Assembly (NCBI GenBank): GCA_020746835.1
Contig: JAGPNK010000032.1
Coordinates: forward strand, 124,001-188,000
Direction of reading: 5' to 3'
Length of the DNA: 64,000 nt
Source of the DNA: Stachybotrys elegans
Lineage: Eukaryota > Ascomycota > Sordariomycetes > Hypocreales > Stachybotryaceae
In this document: piece after piece, positions 33,387 to 46,018 of the stretch
Position numbering within the stretch: the first letter of the stretch is position 1
Layout of the letters: each line of letters begins with the position of its first letter
Program-made: the position numbers and the translations under genes
Notes under the pieces: generated by a model
The model's input: only the letters and a program-made list of their open reading frames with translations
Told to the model about the DNA's origin: nothing
Databases searched by the model: none

Positions 33387-36300
33387 ATGGGGCAAGAAGC
33401 GTCAACTGTGCTTGCTTCACTCGCAGATCCTTTGGAGCAACCTCGCGACGCTGGTAGCAACGTCGTGCAAGCTCCGCCTGAAACCATCGATGCGTTGATC
33501 AGAAAAGGTAAATTTGCAGCGGCCGTCGACTTGGCGCAGCGCACTGTGGATAAGAATAAGCGGCGGCTCGGCCTGGAGCATCCTCTCACCCTGAGACGAA
33601 CGTTCGAGCTAGGAAAGGCTCTCCACGGCGATGGACTAGTGGGAAGGGCGCTTCAAGTTTTTCAAGAGCTGCTTCCGTTGAATGAGAAGGTATATGGATC
33701 CACTCATGAGTATGCGATCACGACTCTGCATTCCATATGCGAGGAGCTGTGCAACTTGGGTAAATACGAGCAGTCTCTCATCCATCTCAACGATGCGAGA
33801 CAGCGCTGCGAACAGGCTTGCGGATTGGAGAGCGAGCGTACGGTCCGCTTGCTAGTCGACATGGCCAATATGTCTAAACTACTCGGCAAGGTTGACGAGG
33901 CGGCGTCGGTCTTTTCCTTGGCCCTCAACCGCAGCAAGAGAGGCCTAGGCGACGCGCACTATGTCACCTTAGGGATACAGAAGGATCTTCGAGAGATGAG
34001 GGGTCCAGCAGCACCAGATCTGGAGCGAATGAAGACCTTGCTGAGACAAAAGCGTCTACCCGTTGTCGACGAGCCATTTCCTGCCGCCTTTTCGACCACC
34101 TGGCGAGAGGCTTTTCATGATAGAGAAATATCAGTTATTTCGAGTGTTGGCTATGAGGCCTCGAACGCCATGTCACTACGCATAGGTCCCATTAACGGGG
34201 CTGAGAAGCCGGAGGCACCGATTTTCATGCCTAGTAGCCACGGGGATCCAACTAAAATTGAACTGGAAGACGCACCAGCCGAGGGCTCTACAGACAATTC
34301 ATTTGAGTCTTTGATCGAGCGAAGCATCAAAATACTGCCCCGAGGCGGAACCAGTGCAACCCGAGAGGCCGTATCAAAGCACACCGCGTTCCTCAAGGGC
34401 TTGAAGTCGCTTGACGAGCTGCTCGCCAACAAGGAAGCTCCCTTTTGGTTCTTTCAACGCCGAGAGTCCTTCATGCAGCAAACTACCTTTCAGAAATGGG
34501 ACGCCAACTGGCTCGGTAGATATGTTCTTATTCCCATCGAGGGCGGATTCGCAAACCCAGAGGATTGCATATTCGTCAGCCATTACTGGCAAACACCATC
34601 ACATCCCGATCCTGAGGGACGAGACCTGCGACAACTCCAAGAGCTGCTCAGAGACGGCTTTTGGAGCAAGAGTGCCTTCTTCTGGGTAGACTGGACCTGT
34701 TTACCGCAGCGGTCAGCAACTGCACCACGAACCCCAGAACAGCAGCAATACTTTCGTCAGGCCTTAGCGAGTATCTCTAGGCTCGTAAGAGATTGTTCAT
34801 TCTTGGCTCACTTTACCGAGTTTCGGCCCCGTCTTTGGGTCCTATTCGAAGTTGCTGCCTTCACTTTCAACCGCGCTGAGCCAGTAGGTCTTCCATGCAC
34901 CGACTTTTTCAAGAAGCACCTGTTGCAGATGAAGGGCAACGATGTTCGACTGGTTCTGGATAAGTACAACTACGCCTGTACCAATAACGCGGACCGTAAT
35001 TGGGTTATAACCCAGCTGGAGATACTTCTGGCGCTGCGCAAGACTGTTCCCAGCATCCACACACGGCGACAGATCCTCAATGCCATAGACACCTCGACCA
35101 TACGATATTGCGCTCACGAGGAAGTCCGCGTGCAAGTGGACAAGGAACGAGGAACTCTCATAGCGGGGGAATCGACTTACCAATTTAACCCGCTACCCGT
35201 CGAAGACTCCGCTTCGGAACTCAACATAGTAGGGGATCATGCGGCACGATGGCAAAGGGCCCTGCAGCGAGCCAACCAAAGTTTCGATCACACTGGCATA
35301 GGAGAAATAGCGAGAGAATATGACCGCGCCGGAGACCACGATATTGCAGAAGCTCTCTACCGACTGGCCCTGGATAGGGGTGATGATCCTTCTAACGTGC
35401 GCGATCTAATTTCTAACTTGGAGAACCAAGAGCAGTACGAGGAGGCAGCAAAGATTTGTAGACAACTCACCGAACGCCCTGGTACAAGAGAACAGCTCAT
35501 GGAGCTTCACCCGCAGCTCGTCAGACTGCAGCAAAAAGACAAGCTTCACAAGACATATCGCAAATGGAAACTTGAGCCACTGGAGAACATCTTGCCGATC
35601 ACAAGCGCGCAATACTTCTTCACATCCACAAGGGTCGCCCAACAGCCCGCTCTTCGGAACGGGCTCAAGAGATCATGGCTCCAGCTGCTCGATCAGAGCG
35701 TCTGGCAGAGCCAGGATCCTATGGTAATGAAGAGCATCGAAGAGCAGGCTCTCAGGCTAGAAGAGCAGGGTGGATACGCTGAAGCGCAAATGGTATACTT
35801 GAGACTGTTGGAGCGACGAAAAGAATTTCTTGGTCCATACCACATCGACACTCGGCGTAATCTCTGCGATTTGGCTCGAATCTCCCACCTAGCAGGCAAC
35901 ATGGAGGTCGCCCACTCAGCGTATTTCGTTGCGCATGCAGTTTGCGATTTCACGCTGAGCCCATGGCACCCGGAATCACGGGCTGTACTGGGCCATCTTG
36001 CAGAAACAGTCTTCGCAATGGGGAAGCCGGGCTTGGCTAGGAGTTATTTTCGGCAGCATCTGGAGCGGACACTGGCGGTTAGCGGCTGGGACGACCCCGC
36101 TGCCTTTCCATCCAAGCTCTTCCTCCATGCGCTTCTGCAAAGGGCAGAACTCAAGATTGTACAAGGAGAAGAGGGAGCAACCGTCGATATCAATGTCTTC
36201 GACCCACAAGATGCGGCACGCCTGAACGCAAATTCGGCATTGGCCATGGCGGCGGGTGCAACACTTGCTACATCGCCGGGCGAGAGGTCCAGGGAGGAGA

Positions 36301-36401
36301 TGCCCAGGAGGCGCAGCACGAGTGAAAAGCCGATATTGATGCTGGATTTAGAGAAGGCCGACTTTTTATTCCATAAGTATACGATTGCCCGGACAGGCTA
36401 G
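33387..36401 (+). CDS. TPR-flanked protein with TIR-like SHYW/WVDW core
   Basis: 1004-aa single-exon cytosolic protein. Residues about 30-215 and 635-930 are helical repeats of the kinesin-light-chain/TPR type (for example GKFAAAVDLAQRTVDKNKRRLG, and AEAQMVYLRLLERRKEFLG). Between them, around 385-500, lies a distinct alpha/beta segment: CIFVSHYW at about 393-400, PDPEGRDLRQLQELL, then FFWVDWTCLPQ at about 432-442 and an alternating hydrophobic stretch (FRPRLWVLFEVAAF). The strand-SH-W ... WVDWxCLPQ pattern resembles TIR-like domains that occur with repeat scaffolds. An NLR-like or incompatibility role would be inference. Neighbouring genes give no functional clue. I know of no characterised fungal protein with this exact layout. 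Confidence 0.75.
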   Translation: MGQEASTVLASLADPLEQPRDAGSNVVQAPPETIDALIRKGKFAAAVDLAQRTVDKNKRRLGLEHPLTLRRTFELGKALHGDGLVGRALQVFQELLPLNEKVYGSTHEYAITTLHSICEELCNLGKYEQSLIHLNDARQRCEQACGLESERTVRLLVDMANMSKLLGKVDEAASVFSLALNRSKRGLGDAHYVTLGIQKDLREMRGPAAPDLERMKTLLRQKRLPVVDEPFPAAFSTTWREAFHDREISVISSVGYEASNAMSLRIGPINGAEKPEAPIFMPSSHGDPTKIELEDAPAEGSTDNSFESLIERSIKILPRGGTSATREAVSKHTAFLKGLKSLDELLANKEAPFWFFQRRESFMQQTTFQKWDANWLGRYVLIPIEGGFANPEDCIFVSHYWQTPSHPDPEGRDLRQLQELLRDGFWSKSAFFWVDWTCLPQRSATAPRTPEQQQYFRQALASISRLVRDCSFLAHFTEFRPRLWVLFEVAAFTFNRAEPVGLPCTDFFKKHLLQMKGNDVRLVLDKYNYACTNNADRNWVITQLEILLALRKTVPSIHTRRQILNAIDTSTIRYCAHEEVRVQVDKERGTLIAGESTYQFNPLPVEDSASELNIVGDHAARWQRALQRANQSFDHTGIGEIAREYDRAGDHDIAEALYRLALDRGDDPSNVRDLISNLENQEQYEEAAKICRQLTERPGTREQLMELHPQLVRLQQKDKLHKTYRKWKLEPLENILPITSAQYFFTSTRVAQQPALRNGLKRSWLQLLDQSVWQSQDPMVMKSIEEQALRLEEQGGYAEAQMVYLRLLERRKEFLGPYHIDTRRNLCDLARISHLAGNMEVAHSAYFVAHAVCDFTLSPWHPESRAVLGHLAETVFAMGKPGLARSYFRQHLERTLAVSGWDDPAAFPSKLFLHALLQRAELKIVQGEEGATVDINVFDPQDAARLNANSALAMAAGATLATSPGERSREEMPRRRSTSEKPILMLDLEKADFLFHKYTIARTG

Positions 36402-36662
36402 TGGTTGTATAGGAAGGAGTAGCTATATTCTAGGACCGGGAGTGGCACAGTTTCTGTATGTTTCACTATTCCCTTCTGATTGCCTTTGTCAAATTTTCTA
36501 CAAGATCCACGTGCCTATGGAAAGTAAATATCTATGTCCGTATCATAATACCCTGTCTCGTGGATAATAGAAAAATCAGCGTCACCATTATTTACAAGAG
36601 CGACTGCACAGATGACTACCGCTGGGCTTCATCAAGTTAGTCGTTTAAGTAAAGGAGGATGG

Positions 36663-38108
36663 CTATGAATTCTCAGTCACCAACTCTTTGAGGGATTCGA
36701 GTTCTCCTTTGCCCCAAGCAGTAGCTTTGCCTTGCCATTTCTCTCCCTTACCGCCCCCTTTGACACTAGTTGCGATTTGCTGCGCTTTGGCCGAAAGGTC
36801 CTGTACTGCATCAGGCAGTCCAATAATCAACAAGGCACCGCCACTCTGCCCTTCACCGCTGGCCAGGACGAGCACTCCGCGTTCCCTTGCGACGCCTTTG
36901 GCTTCTGCGGCGACCATATTTAGGTATTCCAGACCCCCGAGAGTACGGTGGACCCAAGCATTTTTGCCGCTCTCCAATGTCGCCCTTGCAATGGCGCCCT
37001 CAAGCTTTGCGAGCTCCGACAGCAGCCGCTTCTCTTGCTTCTTCAGATCCGCGGCGGTGTCGGTCGCTTTCTGCACGCTGGATACAACGTCTGCCGGGGT
37101 GTTTGGCGACCCTGTCATCTTGGCCATACGTCGAACGGCGTCGATTGACGCCGCTGAGGCATTGATAGCACGGTCACCCACAGAGAAGAAAAGCCGGGTG
37201 TTTGTTGAATGCACCGGCTGTGTGAAGTGCAGCAGGATCAGGCTGGTGTGCGAAGTTTGGGCAAGATGCGTTCCGCAGCACCTGTAAAAAGGGTCAGCAT
37301 ATGCCATTGGAGGTTACGCAGGCAAGACAGACGTATTCCGATCAAGCCCCCCTATGCTGATGACCCGGACAGGGCCATTCTCCGTATCATAGTCACCGGG
37401 CAATCGCTCCGTCTTGGCATCAGCCGGAGTATCAACTGTTATACTGAGATTGTCGCGTATCAACTCGTTACACCGGTCTTGTGCGGCCTGCATCTGCTCC
37501 TGGGATGGTTTGCTCGGCAGGTCCACGTAGTTCATGCCGCCGTTGCTACCCATACCCCAGCCGAGAGTCTGGAGTTGATGATCGGATTGCAGGACTGCGG
37601 ATAAGAGGTGCTGGCCAGTGTGCTGTTGCATGTGGTCCCACCGACGACCAAAGTCAAGCTCCTGGCGGACCTTGGTTCCTACGTCCAATGGCTTCGGGCT
37701 GTAGCAGACACACCGCAGACCCTGCCGCTGGACAAAGAGGATGGGAATCGGCTCCTGTTCTTCAACGAGGGGCACGATGATTCCATGGTCGGACGGCTGT
37801 CCACCACCTTGAACAAGTCAGCTGCACTGACCCATGAGGACGAACCCTGGGGCTATGCACAGTGTGATGGACGTACCCTCTGGGAACAGCACCGAGTCTG
37901 CAAACTCAATGAGCCATACGTCGGAATGGGTCGACGTCTCTTCATTTGCTCGGCTCTTCTTCTTTCCCGGGCGGTTCTGACTCGGGGACGGCGGGGCAGC
38001 TCTGACGCAAGCAACGACCTCAGTATCTAGTTTCTTGAGGTACGAGTCCTTCTGGCAAGCTAGGGCGCCTACAACCTGGCCCTGGTGGACAGGATCAACG
38101 AGCGTCAT
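36663..38108 (-). CDS. AlaX-type alanyl-tRNA editing protein
   Basis: 441-aa stand-alone editing protein related to the AlaRS editing and C-terminal domains; it deacylates mischarged Ser- or Gly-tRNA-Ala. Three exons (38108-37877, 37807-37333, 37281-36663) give clean junctions (LFPEG-GGQPSDHG and LDRNT-CCGTHLAQTSH) and an in-frame total. The metal-binding residues of the editing site are present: HTGQH (HxxxH) in exon 2 and CCGTH in exon 3. The C-terminal part (LKKQEKRLLSELAKLEG coiled coil, then a GGALLIIGLPD domain) matches the extended eukaryotic AlaX form. The second intron has a weak donor (GTCTGT). Housekeeping quality control; ABC transporter upstream on the same strand. Confidence 0.92.
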
Positions 38109-38550
38109 GGCTAGGACTGGGGAAGTAGTTTCGCGACACTGAAAGCTGGGCGGAATCGAATAGTGGGAGACGGGCTCTGGTTTTTCGGGCCCGCTGAAAT
38201 TAAATCGCTGGACCCCGCTGACAAATTGGATCATTCGAAGGAAATGAGGCGACTTGGTAAACCGTAACGGTATTGGGCATATGGCTTGGGAGATAGAGTT
38301 GCCGTTGTCCGATAGCTGGTATGCGTATTTTGAAGATGTAAAGAAACCCAATGGACAGATATTAATATCAACTGTCGTGCGCAAACTGCAAAGCGAACAT
38401 TCTAGCTACAATTTGCAGCATCAATCCACCCTATCATCGGCTACCCGGTTATCCGTAGGCTACTCGGCTATACGAGTCTGGGGATCAAACGTGTAAAGTG
38501 CGGTTGGCTATTGCGCCTTTTGCAGTAAAGCAACAGCTACCCGCCGCATT
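38109..38550. other. Spacer between ABC transporter and AlaX gene
   Basis: 442 bp containing the 3' flank of the ABC gene and the AlaX promoter. No features seen. Confidence 0.3.
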
Positions 38551-41500
38551 CTAAGGTACGCCTGAATGGGCTCGCTTCTTGGTCCTATTCTTTTGTGCCC
38601 TGTAGAGCGTAGACAGGGCACCATCTTCCATAGCCATAAGCTCGGACGGCGAACCATACTCAACCACCCTCCCATGATCAAGCACGGCAATCCTGTCGAA
38701 ATCGAGAATTGTGTCCAGGCGATGTGCAATCATGATGACCGTGCGGTCCGTGAATTCGCTGCGAATTATCTCCTGCATTTGGGCATCCGTCAAGAGATCG
38801 ACGCTGCCGGCATCATTAGCATTCCTCACCCACACTGAAACAAGATGCTTCTCTTACCTGCTAGTGGGCTCGTCGAGAATCAAAAAGGGGCTTTTTCGAA
38901 GAAGCGCCCTTGCGAGACAGAACAGCTGCTTCTGGCCGTGCGAGAGGAACGACTCTTCCATCTTGGCATCCAATGGTTCGGTCCCAGGCTCAACCTTGCC
39001 CATTATGACAGCCCAGAGTCCGACTCGTGTCAGAGCCCTCACGATCTCCTCATCGCCATGCTCGTTTAGCGGATCTGCGTTGAACCTGACGGTGTTTGTG
39101 AACAGAAAGGGATCTTGAGTCAGGCAGCTCAGTCTCTGCCGAACCAGGGAGCGCGGCACGGTCGAAATATCCACGCCGTCGACAAGGATTTGACCTTCCA
39201 GGGTATCTGCCATTCGCAGAATGGCCTGAATCAAAGAACTCTTGCCGCTTCCGCTTCGGCCGCACAGCCCAAGCTTCTCCCCGGGGTTCACTTCCAGTGA
39301 GACATCTTGGAGCACAGGTCCCGAGTTCTCGCTATTCAAAGATTAGCAGGACGAATGAAAGCAGCCGCCTGACTTACTCGTATTGTACATTGACATGCTT
39401 CATCTCCAGCTTACCAGCGGCTGGCCAAGACGGCTCCGGGCCATGATTCTCATCAGGATGTACCTCAGATGGGGTGTCCCTCGCAAAGTCGCGTATGCGC
39501 GTGACAGCCCCAAGGGAAGTCTCCAAAGTCGACCATTCGACAACGATGCCCTTCATGTTGTCTCCAACCCTCATCATGTTGACCAGAGCGACACCAAGTA
39601 GTGCGGGGCTGATCTGGCTGCGGAGAGTGACCGCAAAGGCAACCAGCATCACGGTTAGGGTGGCGACCACAAGGTCCAGTACCAATGCGAGCCATCTCTG
39701 CACCGCGTTCAAAAGATACGAGGGCCTCTGTGCCTTGTCGAGAAGCTTTTGGTTAAGCTCCGAGTACTGTGGGGTCCAACCGAACGACCGTATGGTAACA
39801 ATGCCGGTAATGGATTCGAAGAAGTGTGAGTAGAGCGGAGCCTTGTGTTCGATTCTGATATGTCAGTAATAGATACCATGTGCTTATTCACACTTACTCG
39901 AGCAGGCGTAATTGTTTTGAAGTCCTAACATAGAATCTTTGCACCATTCCTAGGACAATCGCGATGAATGGCATCGCAATCGCGAACCAGGGAACGGCCG
40001 CGGCTGCAAGAGCTACCACCCCCAGACACCCAAAGACGTCTGGCCAACACGTTAGGAAAATGCAACAATTAGAATATGCTCATACCTAGGAGGAAAATAG
40101 CTAATGACCGGGGAAGCACCATATCTACGAGCCGCAAGTCCTGGCTGAACCTAGCACGTTGTGAGTGCTTCGTTCTCATCCACAGCTCGGCAACTCACCT
40201 GTTGACCAAAGAACCCGTATCGGAATTCGACAAGAAAGACATCGGAGCACTGTTGGGAGATGAGTATGGATATTTCTGGCCGGGGTGAGGGCTTCTTCTT
40301 ACCCCATAGCGGCGTTTAGCATGCGTGCATGAAGCACATTTCCACTTGTCGGTCCAGCCATGAAAAAGAGGTGCCTGTATGATGCTGAGTTACGCTCGCT
40401 GCAGTGCTATCTGGGTTTATTTCTTACCCAACTGATATCGTGAGAAAAACGACATCTAGCACAGCAAATGATGTGTAGGTTCCAAGCCAATAGCCAACAT
40501 CATCGGAGGAACGGTGATAACCCTCACCCCACCAAGCGAGCCACACATCTGGTCAGAGTTAGTTGTGTCTGCATTGGGTTGTGGTATGACTTACGCCTGA
40601 AGGTAGCGAAAAATGCTTGGCCAATATTGTACAGTATCATGATAGCCAGGCTGAGACCGCCAATGGACGATAGATAGTATTTGAAGATGCTTCTATCGGT
40701 CGCCACTTCGATTTCATCTACTGCCGCCTGGACTTCGCTTTCATCTTCCTTCGATTCTTCGAACTCAGACTCGGATGTTGCTTCGTCGACGGCCTTGGGG
40801 TGTTGGGATTCCGAAATGTCCAAGCCATTCACATATCCTCCACTGGAGGATAGTTCAGCGTAATGGCCTTGTTCAGTGATTTGCCCGCTCTTGTCAAGGA
40901 CAACAATATGATCCGATTCGGGGAGGAAGTGAACTGGTATCATCAGAAATAGTCTGCTATGGCTCCAATCTACTGACCTGAATGCGTGGCAAGTATAGTG
41001 AGGGTATTGGTTTTGCGAAGCAAGCCGGTTTTCCCAAACACACGTGTGAAGACGACTTGCTCGGTGGCTTTATCGAGGCCGCTGAATACATCATCAAAAA
41101 TGGCAATGGGTTTCCTGGAATAAATAGCACGGGCTATAGCCTGTCGTGATGTTAGAATCTCTTTCCAAGTCATTCCTGATACTCTTACCAGTCTCTGCCT
41201 TTGACCACCACTGAGCTTCAGCCCATTATCACCGACAACGGTCATGCTGCCCGAGGGAAAGCGGGAAAAATCGGTAGAGAGATCACAAGCGTTGATTACC
41301 GTTTCGAACCATGCGCTGTCATGCTCGCTGGACTGTGCAACGATATTTTCCTTGAGCGTCGCGTTCATGACCCATGGAGCTTGGCTACAGTACGCAATGT
41401 CCGCATTTGCCACTGAAACGTTACCAGTAGCGGATGAGGTTTCGCCCAAAATCCCTTTGAGTAATGTGGATTTTCCGCAGCCGATTGGTCCTATGATCAT

Positions 41501-43741
41501 GGTGAAGGAACCACTTTGCGAAGGAGACAGAGAAATACCGATATTTCTCAATACATCTGCTCCTCCCCAACGAAAGCTGGCATCAACCATCGAGATGTGG
41601 GGCTCATCACATCCCTTTTGCGGAATTCCTTGAAGCTCGATAGAAGCCTGTACTTTTGCTGCCTGGGCTTCATGCGGTTTCTGGCCATGTCGTTGGCCGA
41701 AGGCGCGGTGATCGGTTTGCTCCTCTTGGAGAAGGAAGTCCTCGATACGCTTGAAGCAACCAAAAACTTGGAAGCTGCTAGTGATACTGGCGAGCAGGTC
41801 ACAGAGTGGAGCCAGCATGACGTTGAGAATCGAAAGGGTAGTGATGGCTTGTGTTACAGAGAAGCTCGGTGCACCTCTCAGGTGGGACACAATGGCGAAG
41901 GCTCCGAATGTTACCACCTCGGCTAAGGCAATATTTCCGTTCACTTAAACGTTAGTGTGAATACGGAAAGGGCAGTTAGTGAAGCCTACCAAGTGCGTTG
42001 ATTGCCACACTGAGCTGTCGATACCGCTTTCCAACCCGAATTTCCTCGGCTCGCCTCTGTTCAATCAAGGTGGAAAACCTTTCGGTAAACCCGAGCATCT
42101 TGACCGATTTGATGGATCTCAATACCTCGGACGTGAAGTTGATACGGCTTTGGGTTGCCTGTAGATATGCTGTTTGCCTGGGATACATTGTATTTCCGAT
42201 TGCACCAGACAATAGCAAGGAGACAATACCATCGTCAGCAGCTTCTTGAGACTTGAGACATACTTCGCTTACTGATTCCTAGGATTATTGGGGCCACGCA
42301 TACGGCGCCAAGCTGATCAGCTAGCAGCCATGTTGTGATGATGACGGTAATGGCGTTGGCCCACGACTCCACGAGGAGGGACTTGATCAGCTCTACAAGG
42401 GTCTCGACATCGTTCCCCATGAGTGCCACGGCAGATGACTCGTTAAGCTCTGATGATGGCATCCTGAGCATTTTGCGGTAGATCAAGGTTATCATTCCTC
42501 CTCGAACCTGAGAGCCGGCTCTGAACGTAAGATGCTCATACCAGGCAATGACAACCTAACTGCGTCAGAGGATAGATGAAAATATTTCTTAGGGTTACTG
42601 ACAGCAGTAGACAGGAAGACAAGAGCAAATGCCCCTATTAGACCATACCCATTGTTTGGGCTGGATTCAGGCAGTGTGAGAAAACGCATTGCCTGGGTCG
42701 TGAGGAACGGTCGAGAGATGCTGAGCCCAACTGCCAAGAATCGCGGAGCCGCAATGCCAAGCAGATCCCACTTCAACGCACGTATTACGGCTAGGAAGAG
42801 AGACGGTCGTTTGCTTGACTGCATAGCTGCATTTCTCGAGTCAGCCGGAGGCTTGTAAGGACGGTTGTGGCCCGATAATAACCTTTATCCCATTGCTGTG
42901 AGAAGCGTGCTGCGAGGTTTGCAGATGATACCCGTTCGTGTATGGGCGGGAGCTGGTTGTTTTGAAGGACAGTACTCCAACCCGTAAGAAGCAGTGGGTT
43001 CAGCCAGACAAAGAAACCCCGGTTGAGCGGCCCACTGGTGCTCTCCCTCGATGGTATGTGGTCGGTAGTAAGAATACTGCGCTTCTCTACTGTCTCCAAA
43101 CCGAGCAGGATGATCTTCAAAGCCACCGACGTGGATAACACGGCCGCGTAGGCCTTGTTGACAGACATGAGCCATTCTGTACGCAGTCTGGCAGCGTCGA
43201 ACAGCACTGTCGTGAACAGATAGGTTGTAAGGAGAAACGATGGGCGGATCGACTTGACATGTTCGGCATGTGCGAGCGCAGTGATGAACAGGGCAGCCAC
43301 AAGGTTGAGCACGGCGGCGGCGGCGGAGAAGCGGGTGTTTGTGTGTCTGGAGGAGACTACCAAGGCAACGATGGCGACCTGGATCGCCACATACAAGCAA
43401 GACACAACCTAGCGATTGTCATGTTAGTGAGGTGGTCCAGAGCCCGCTGTCAATCATTGCTCACAATCTTCAACGAATACGTCGCCTTGGGCTTTGCCTT
43501 GTTGCCGGTTCGAAACAGATGCACGAGTCGCGGACACGCTAGCAGCAGGAAGAGGGCTGCCGGGACTGTAGCCAGGATGCTCTCCTCGAAAGCAACTACG
43601 CCGCCTGGTCAGTGTCGCTTCTAACACGGACCCTCGTGGTAAATCACCTGTGAAGTCAAATGCCCCACGACATCTCTCATCAGCCCAGACGGAAGGCCCA
43701 AAGAAGCCGTCATTGCATTCAGTCACGTTATAGTCACTCAT
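38551..43741 (-). CDS. ABCC-type (MRP-like) full ABC transporter
   Basis: Multi-exon gene for a full-length ATP-binding cassette exporter of the fungal ABCC group. The start [19 protein letters not shown] at 43741 is typical of the family and splices to [21 protein letters not shown]0-like five-helix region follows (about 43600-42800). NBD1 has Walker [10 protein letters not shown] (about 41465-41490), LSGGQRQRL split by an intron from AIARAIY, and Walker [10 protein letters not shown]. An acidic linker ([13 protein letters not shown]) leads to TMD2 (WWGEG...[10 protein letters not shown]) and to NBD2, with [26 protein letters not shown] (split by the last intron) and the IAHRLD H-loop. At least ten introns; not every junction was resolved, and I saw no clear lesion. 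Likely exports conjugates or a cluster product. Confidence 0.88.
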
Positions 43742-44719
43742 GTCGCCTTTTCTGTATCTCTGTTCTAGTCATGGAACGGACAAGTACGGACGAAACTTGC
43801 CTGGGGGAAAAAAGGAGAAGTCAGTTCATATTGAACCTTTGGCAAAGACCCAACGACCCTTCGCTTTGTATACTTATCTAGGATGCAAGTGGATCATTTG
43901 CCCATTCCTCCAACAAAAGTTCCGCCCTTAGCGGAAAGGCTGGTTGATAACAACCGGTGCATCCAAAGGAGCGATAAGGAGCCGTTTCCGTTCTATTGGC
44001 TCTACGCTTCACACTCATTAATTCGAGGCACTGGTGAAAAAAAAATATGATGTTGCAACACGCAGTCTAATCACTGCCGATATCCAGTTGTTGGACGCCG
44101 GTTGCTTTGCAGGAGCCACTGGTTGACCGTGGACGTAGACGGCGTAGATTCATCTCCATGGCGTCACCGATGCCATCATATCCAGTTATTTGGGACGCCG
44201 ATTGAGCTATTGGTCTCTGATTCAACGCATCCTGTTCAGATTGCTAGTAGCGATTCCAGTATATCAGTATCTCCTCTGTTGTTAGCCCGGTTCTCGTCTT
44301 CTTACGACGTATGAATCCCCGGTTAGCTTTGATATAAAGAAATGACGACGATCGCTTCAAATTGTCAGCGTAGTATGGCCGAATGTCACAGTAAGACTGG
44401 TGTGGATCTATCTGATGTACTATTGAACTTTGCAAGCTCTGGATTTGACACGGGGATAACTTCGCAAAGCACACGGCACAGCCCCTCTCGTTCCGCCTAC
44501 CATGTTCTTATCAGTTGCATTGGGTAACTGGGGGCGGAGGAGTGGAGAAGGCGAGACCGTCATCCTCGACCAACGGGTATTCGGGGGACCATTAGCAGGC
44601 CCATGAGTCACCTTATGTTGGTCGAGGAATACCAAGAAGTGCTGGTATAAGTGTGAGGCCCAAATAACGCGTCTGGCGTCGTGTCTTACTTGAGTTATCA
44701 TTAATTTTGTGTTCCAAAA
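43742..44719. other. Divergent intergenic region with direct repeats
   Basis: About 1 kb between the ABC transporter and the enoyl reductase. A 25-27-bp imperfect direct repeat (ATATCCAGTT...GGACGCCG) occurs at 44080-44104 and 44178-44204. No gene recognised. Confidence 0.35.
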
Positions 44720-45931
44720 ATAACACAAGTTTTAGAAATTCCGACAACCCAAACCGCAATTCTGCAGCATGCACAAGGACAAGCCGTCATTGCCCACGAT
44801 GTGCTTGTCCCTACTCCGCAGCCAGGGTACGTGCTTGTCCAAACAATAGCCGTCGCTCTGAATCCCAGCGACTTCAAGATGGGCCGGGCTTTCCCATGCC
44901 CCGGTGCCATTGTTGGCACCGACTTTGCAGGTCGAGTCGTAGCTATGCACGATGATGACAGCTCTCAGGCTATGGCAGTTTTGACGATTGGCGACATTGT
45001 TTGCGGCATCTCCCACGGCAGCAACCCGGGAGACCCATCTGCCGGTGCATTTGCTCAATACGTGCTCTCACAAAGAGAACTTTTGATGCATATGCCCCAT
45101 GCTCGGCCAGACCTCAAGGTCCACGGGGCGGCGGCGTTGGGTACCGCACTCTTCACCACATGCGCAGCTCTGTGGGGCTCGCTTCGTCTGCAGGCAACGC
45201 CTGAGGCCAACCTGCAACCAACTGGACACAGAGAGGATGATATGCCTGTTTTAGTATACGGAGGGAGCACATCTTGTGGAACTATAGCAATCCAGCTACT
45301 CAAGCTGTAAGTTACCGTCACTTTGGCTTGGCCACAGCTTAGTAGGAGTCCCAGTGCAGTTGGATTTGCTAACCTGTAGTCAAGGTCTGGATATGCCCCG
45401 ATAGCCACATGCTCACCCCGAAATTTCAACATGGTAAAGTCGTTCGGGGCTTGGGCTGTCGTCGATTACTCGTCACCGGGGAGTGTTGACGAAGTCAAAC
45501 AGCTCTCTCGCGGTCGTCTTCGACACGCACTCGATTGCATTACAGACCAAGCATCTGTGGCCTTTTGCTATGCAGCTTTGGGACGGCCAGGTGACCGTTA
45601 TGCTTCCCTTGAGAAGTCTGAGCCAGATTGGCGCACAAGAGCTGTGGTCCAGCATGAGTTTGTCATGGCGCTCGAGGTATTAGGAAAGGCTGTCGAGCTC
45701 GGCGGAGACTACAGCCGATCCCCGAACCCGCAGCTACACAAACTGGCACAAGACTTTGTAGGCCTCTATCAGCGTCTCCTGGACAAAGGCGGCCTACGCA
45801 ATCACTCTGTACGAGTCATCGGTCATGGATTTGAGACTATCACCAAGGGGTTGCAGGAATTAAAATCGGGCTCGGTATCGGCTACAAAGCTTGTTGTCAT
45901 TATTGATAAGACCCAAGTAACCACCAAATAA
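44720..45931 (+). CDS. Trans-acting enoyl reductase (LovC-like), start codon apparently lost
   Basis: MDR-type oxidoreductase of the stand-alone enoyl-reductase group that works in trans with HR-PKSs or PKS-NRPSs. Two exons (44720-45306, 45385-45931; acceptor CAAG) give 377 aa. Recognisable blocks: IPTTQTAILQ start, LNPSDFKMGRAFPCPGAIVGTDFAG, the NADPH loop VLVYGGSTSCGTIAIQLLKL, SGYAPIATCSPRNF, and a C-terminal VRVIGHGFETITKGLQELKSG. No ATG lies where the family starts. The codon there is ATA (44720-44722), followed by ACA CAA GTT TTA, and the reading frame meets a stop 15 bp further upstream. The next in-frame ATG, at 44879, would delete about 53 residues. So either ATG became ATA, a non-AUG start is used, or an upstream exon exists. 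Confidence 0.8.
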
Positions 45932-46018
45932 CAACGTCAAATACGTCCATTCCGCGAATATAGTAAAAGTTCTACTATGCACCTTTCCTCGATCATGATA
46001 ATCCCCTATGGCCCCCCA

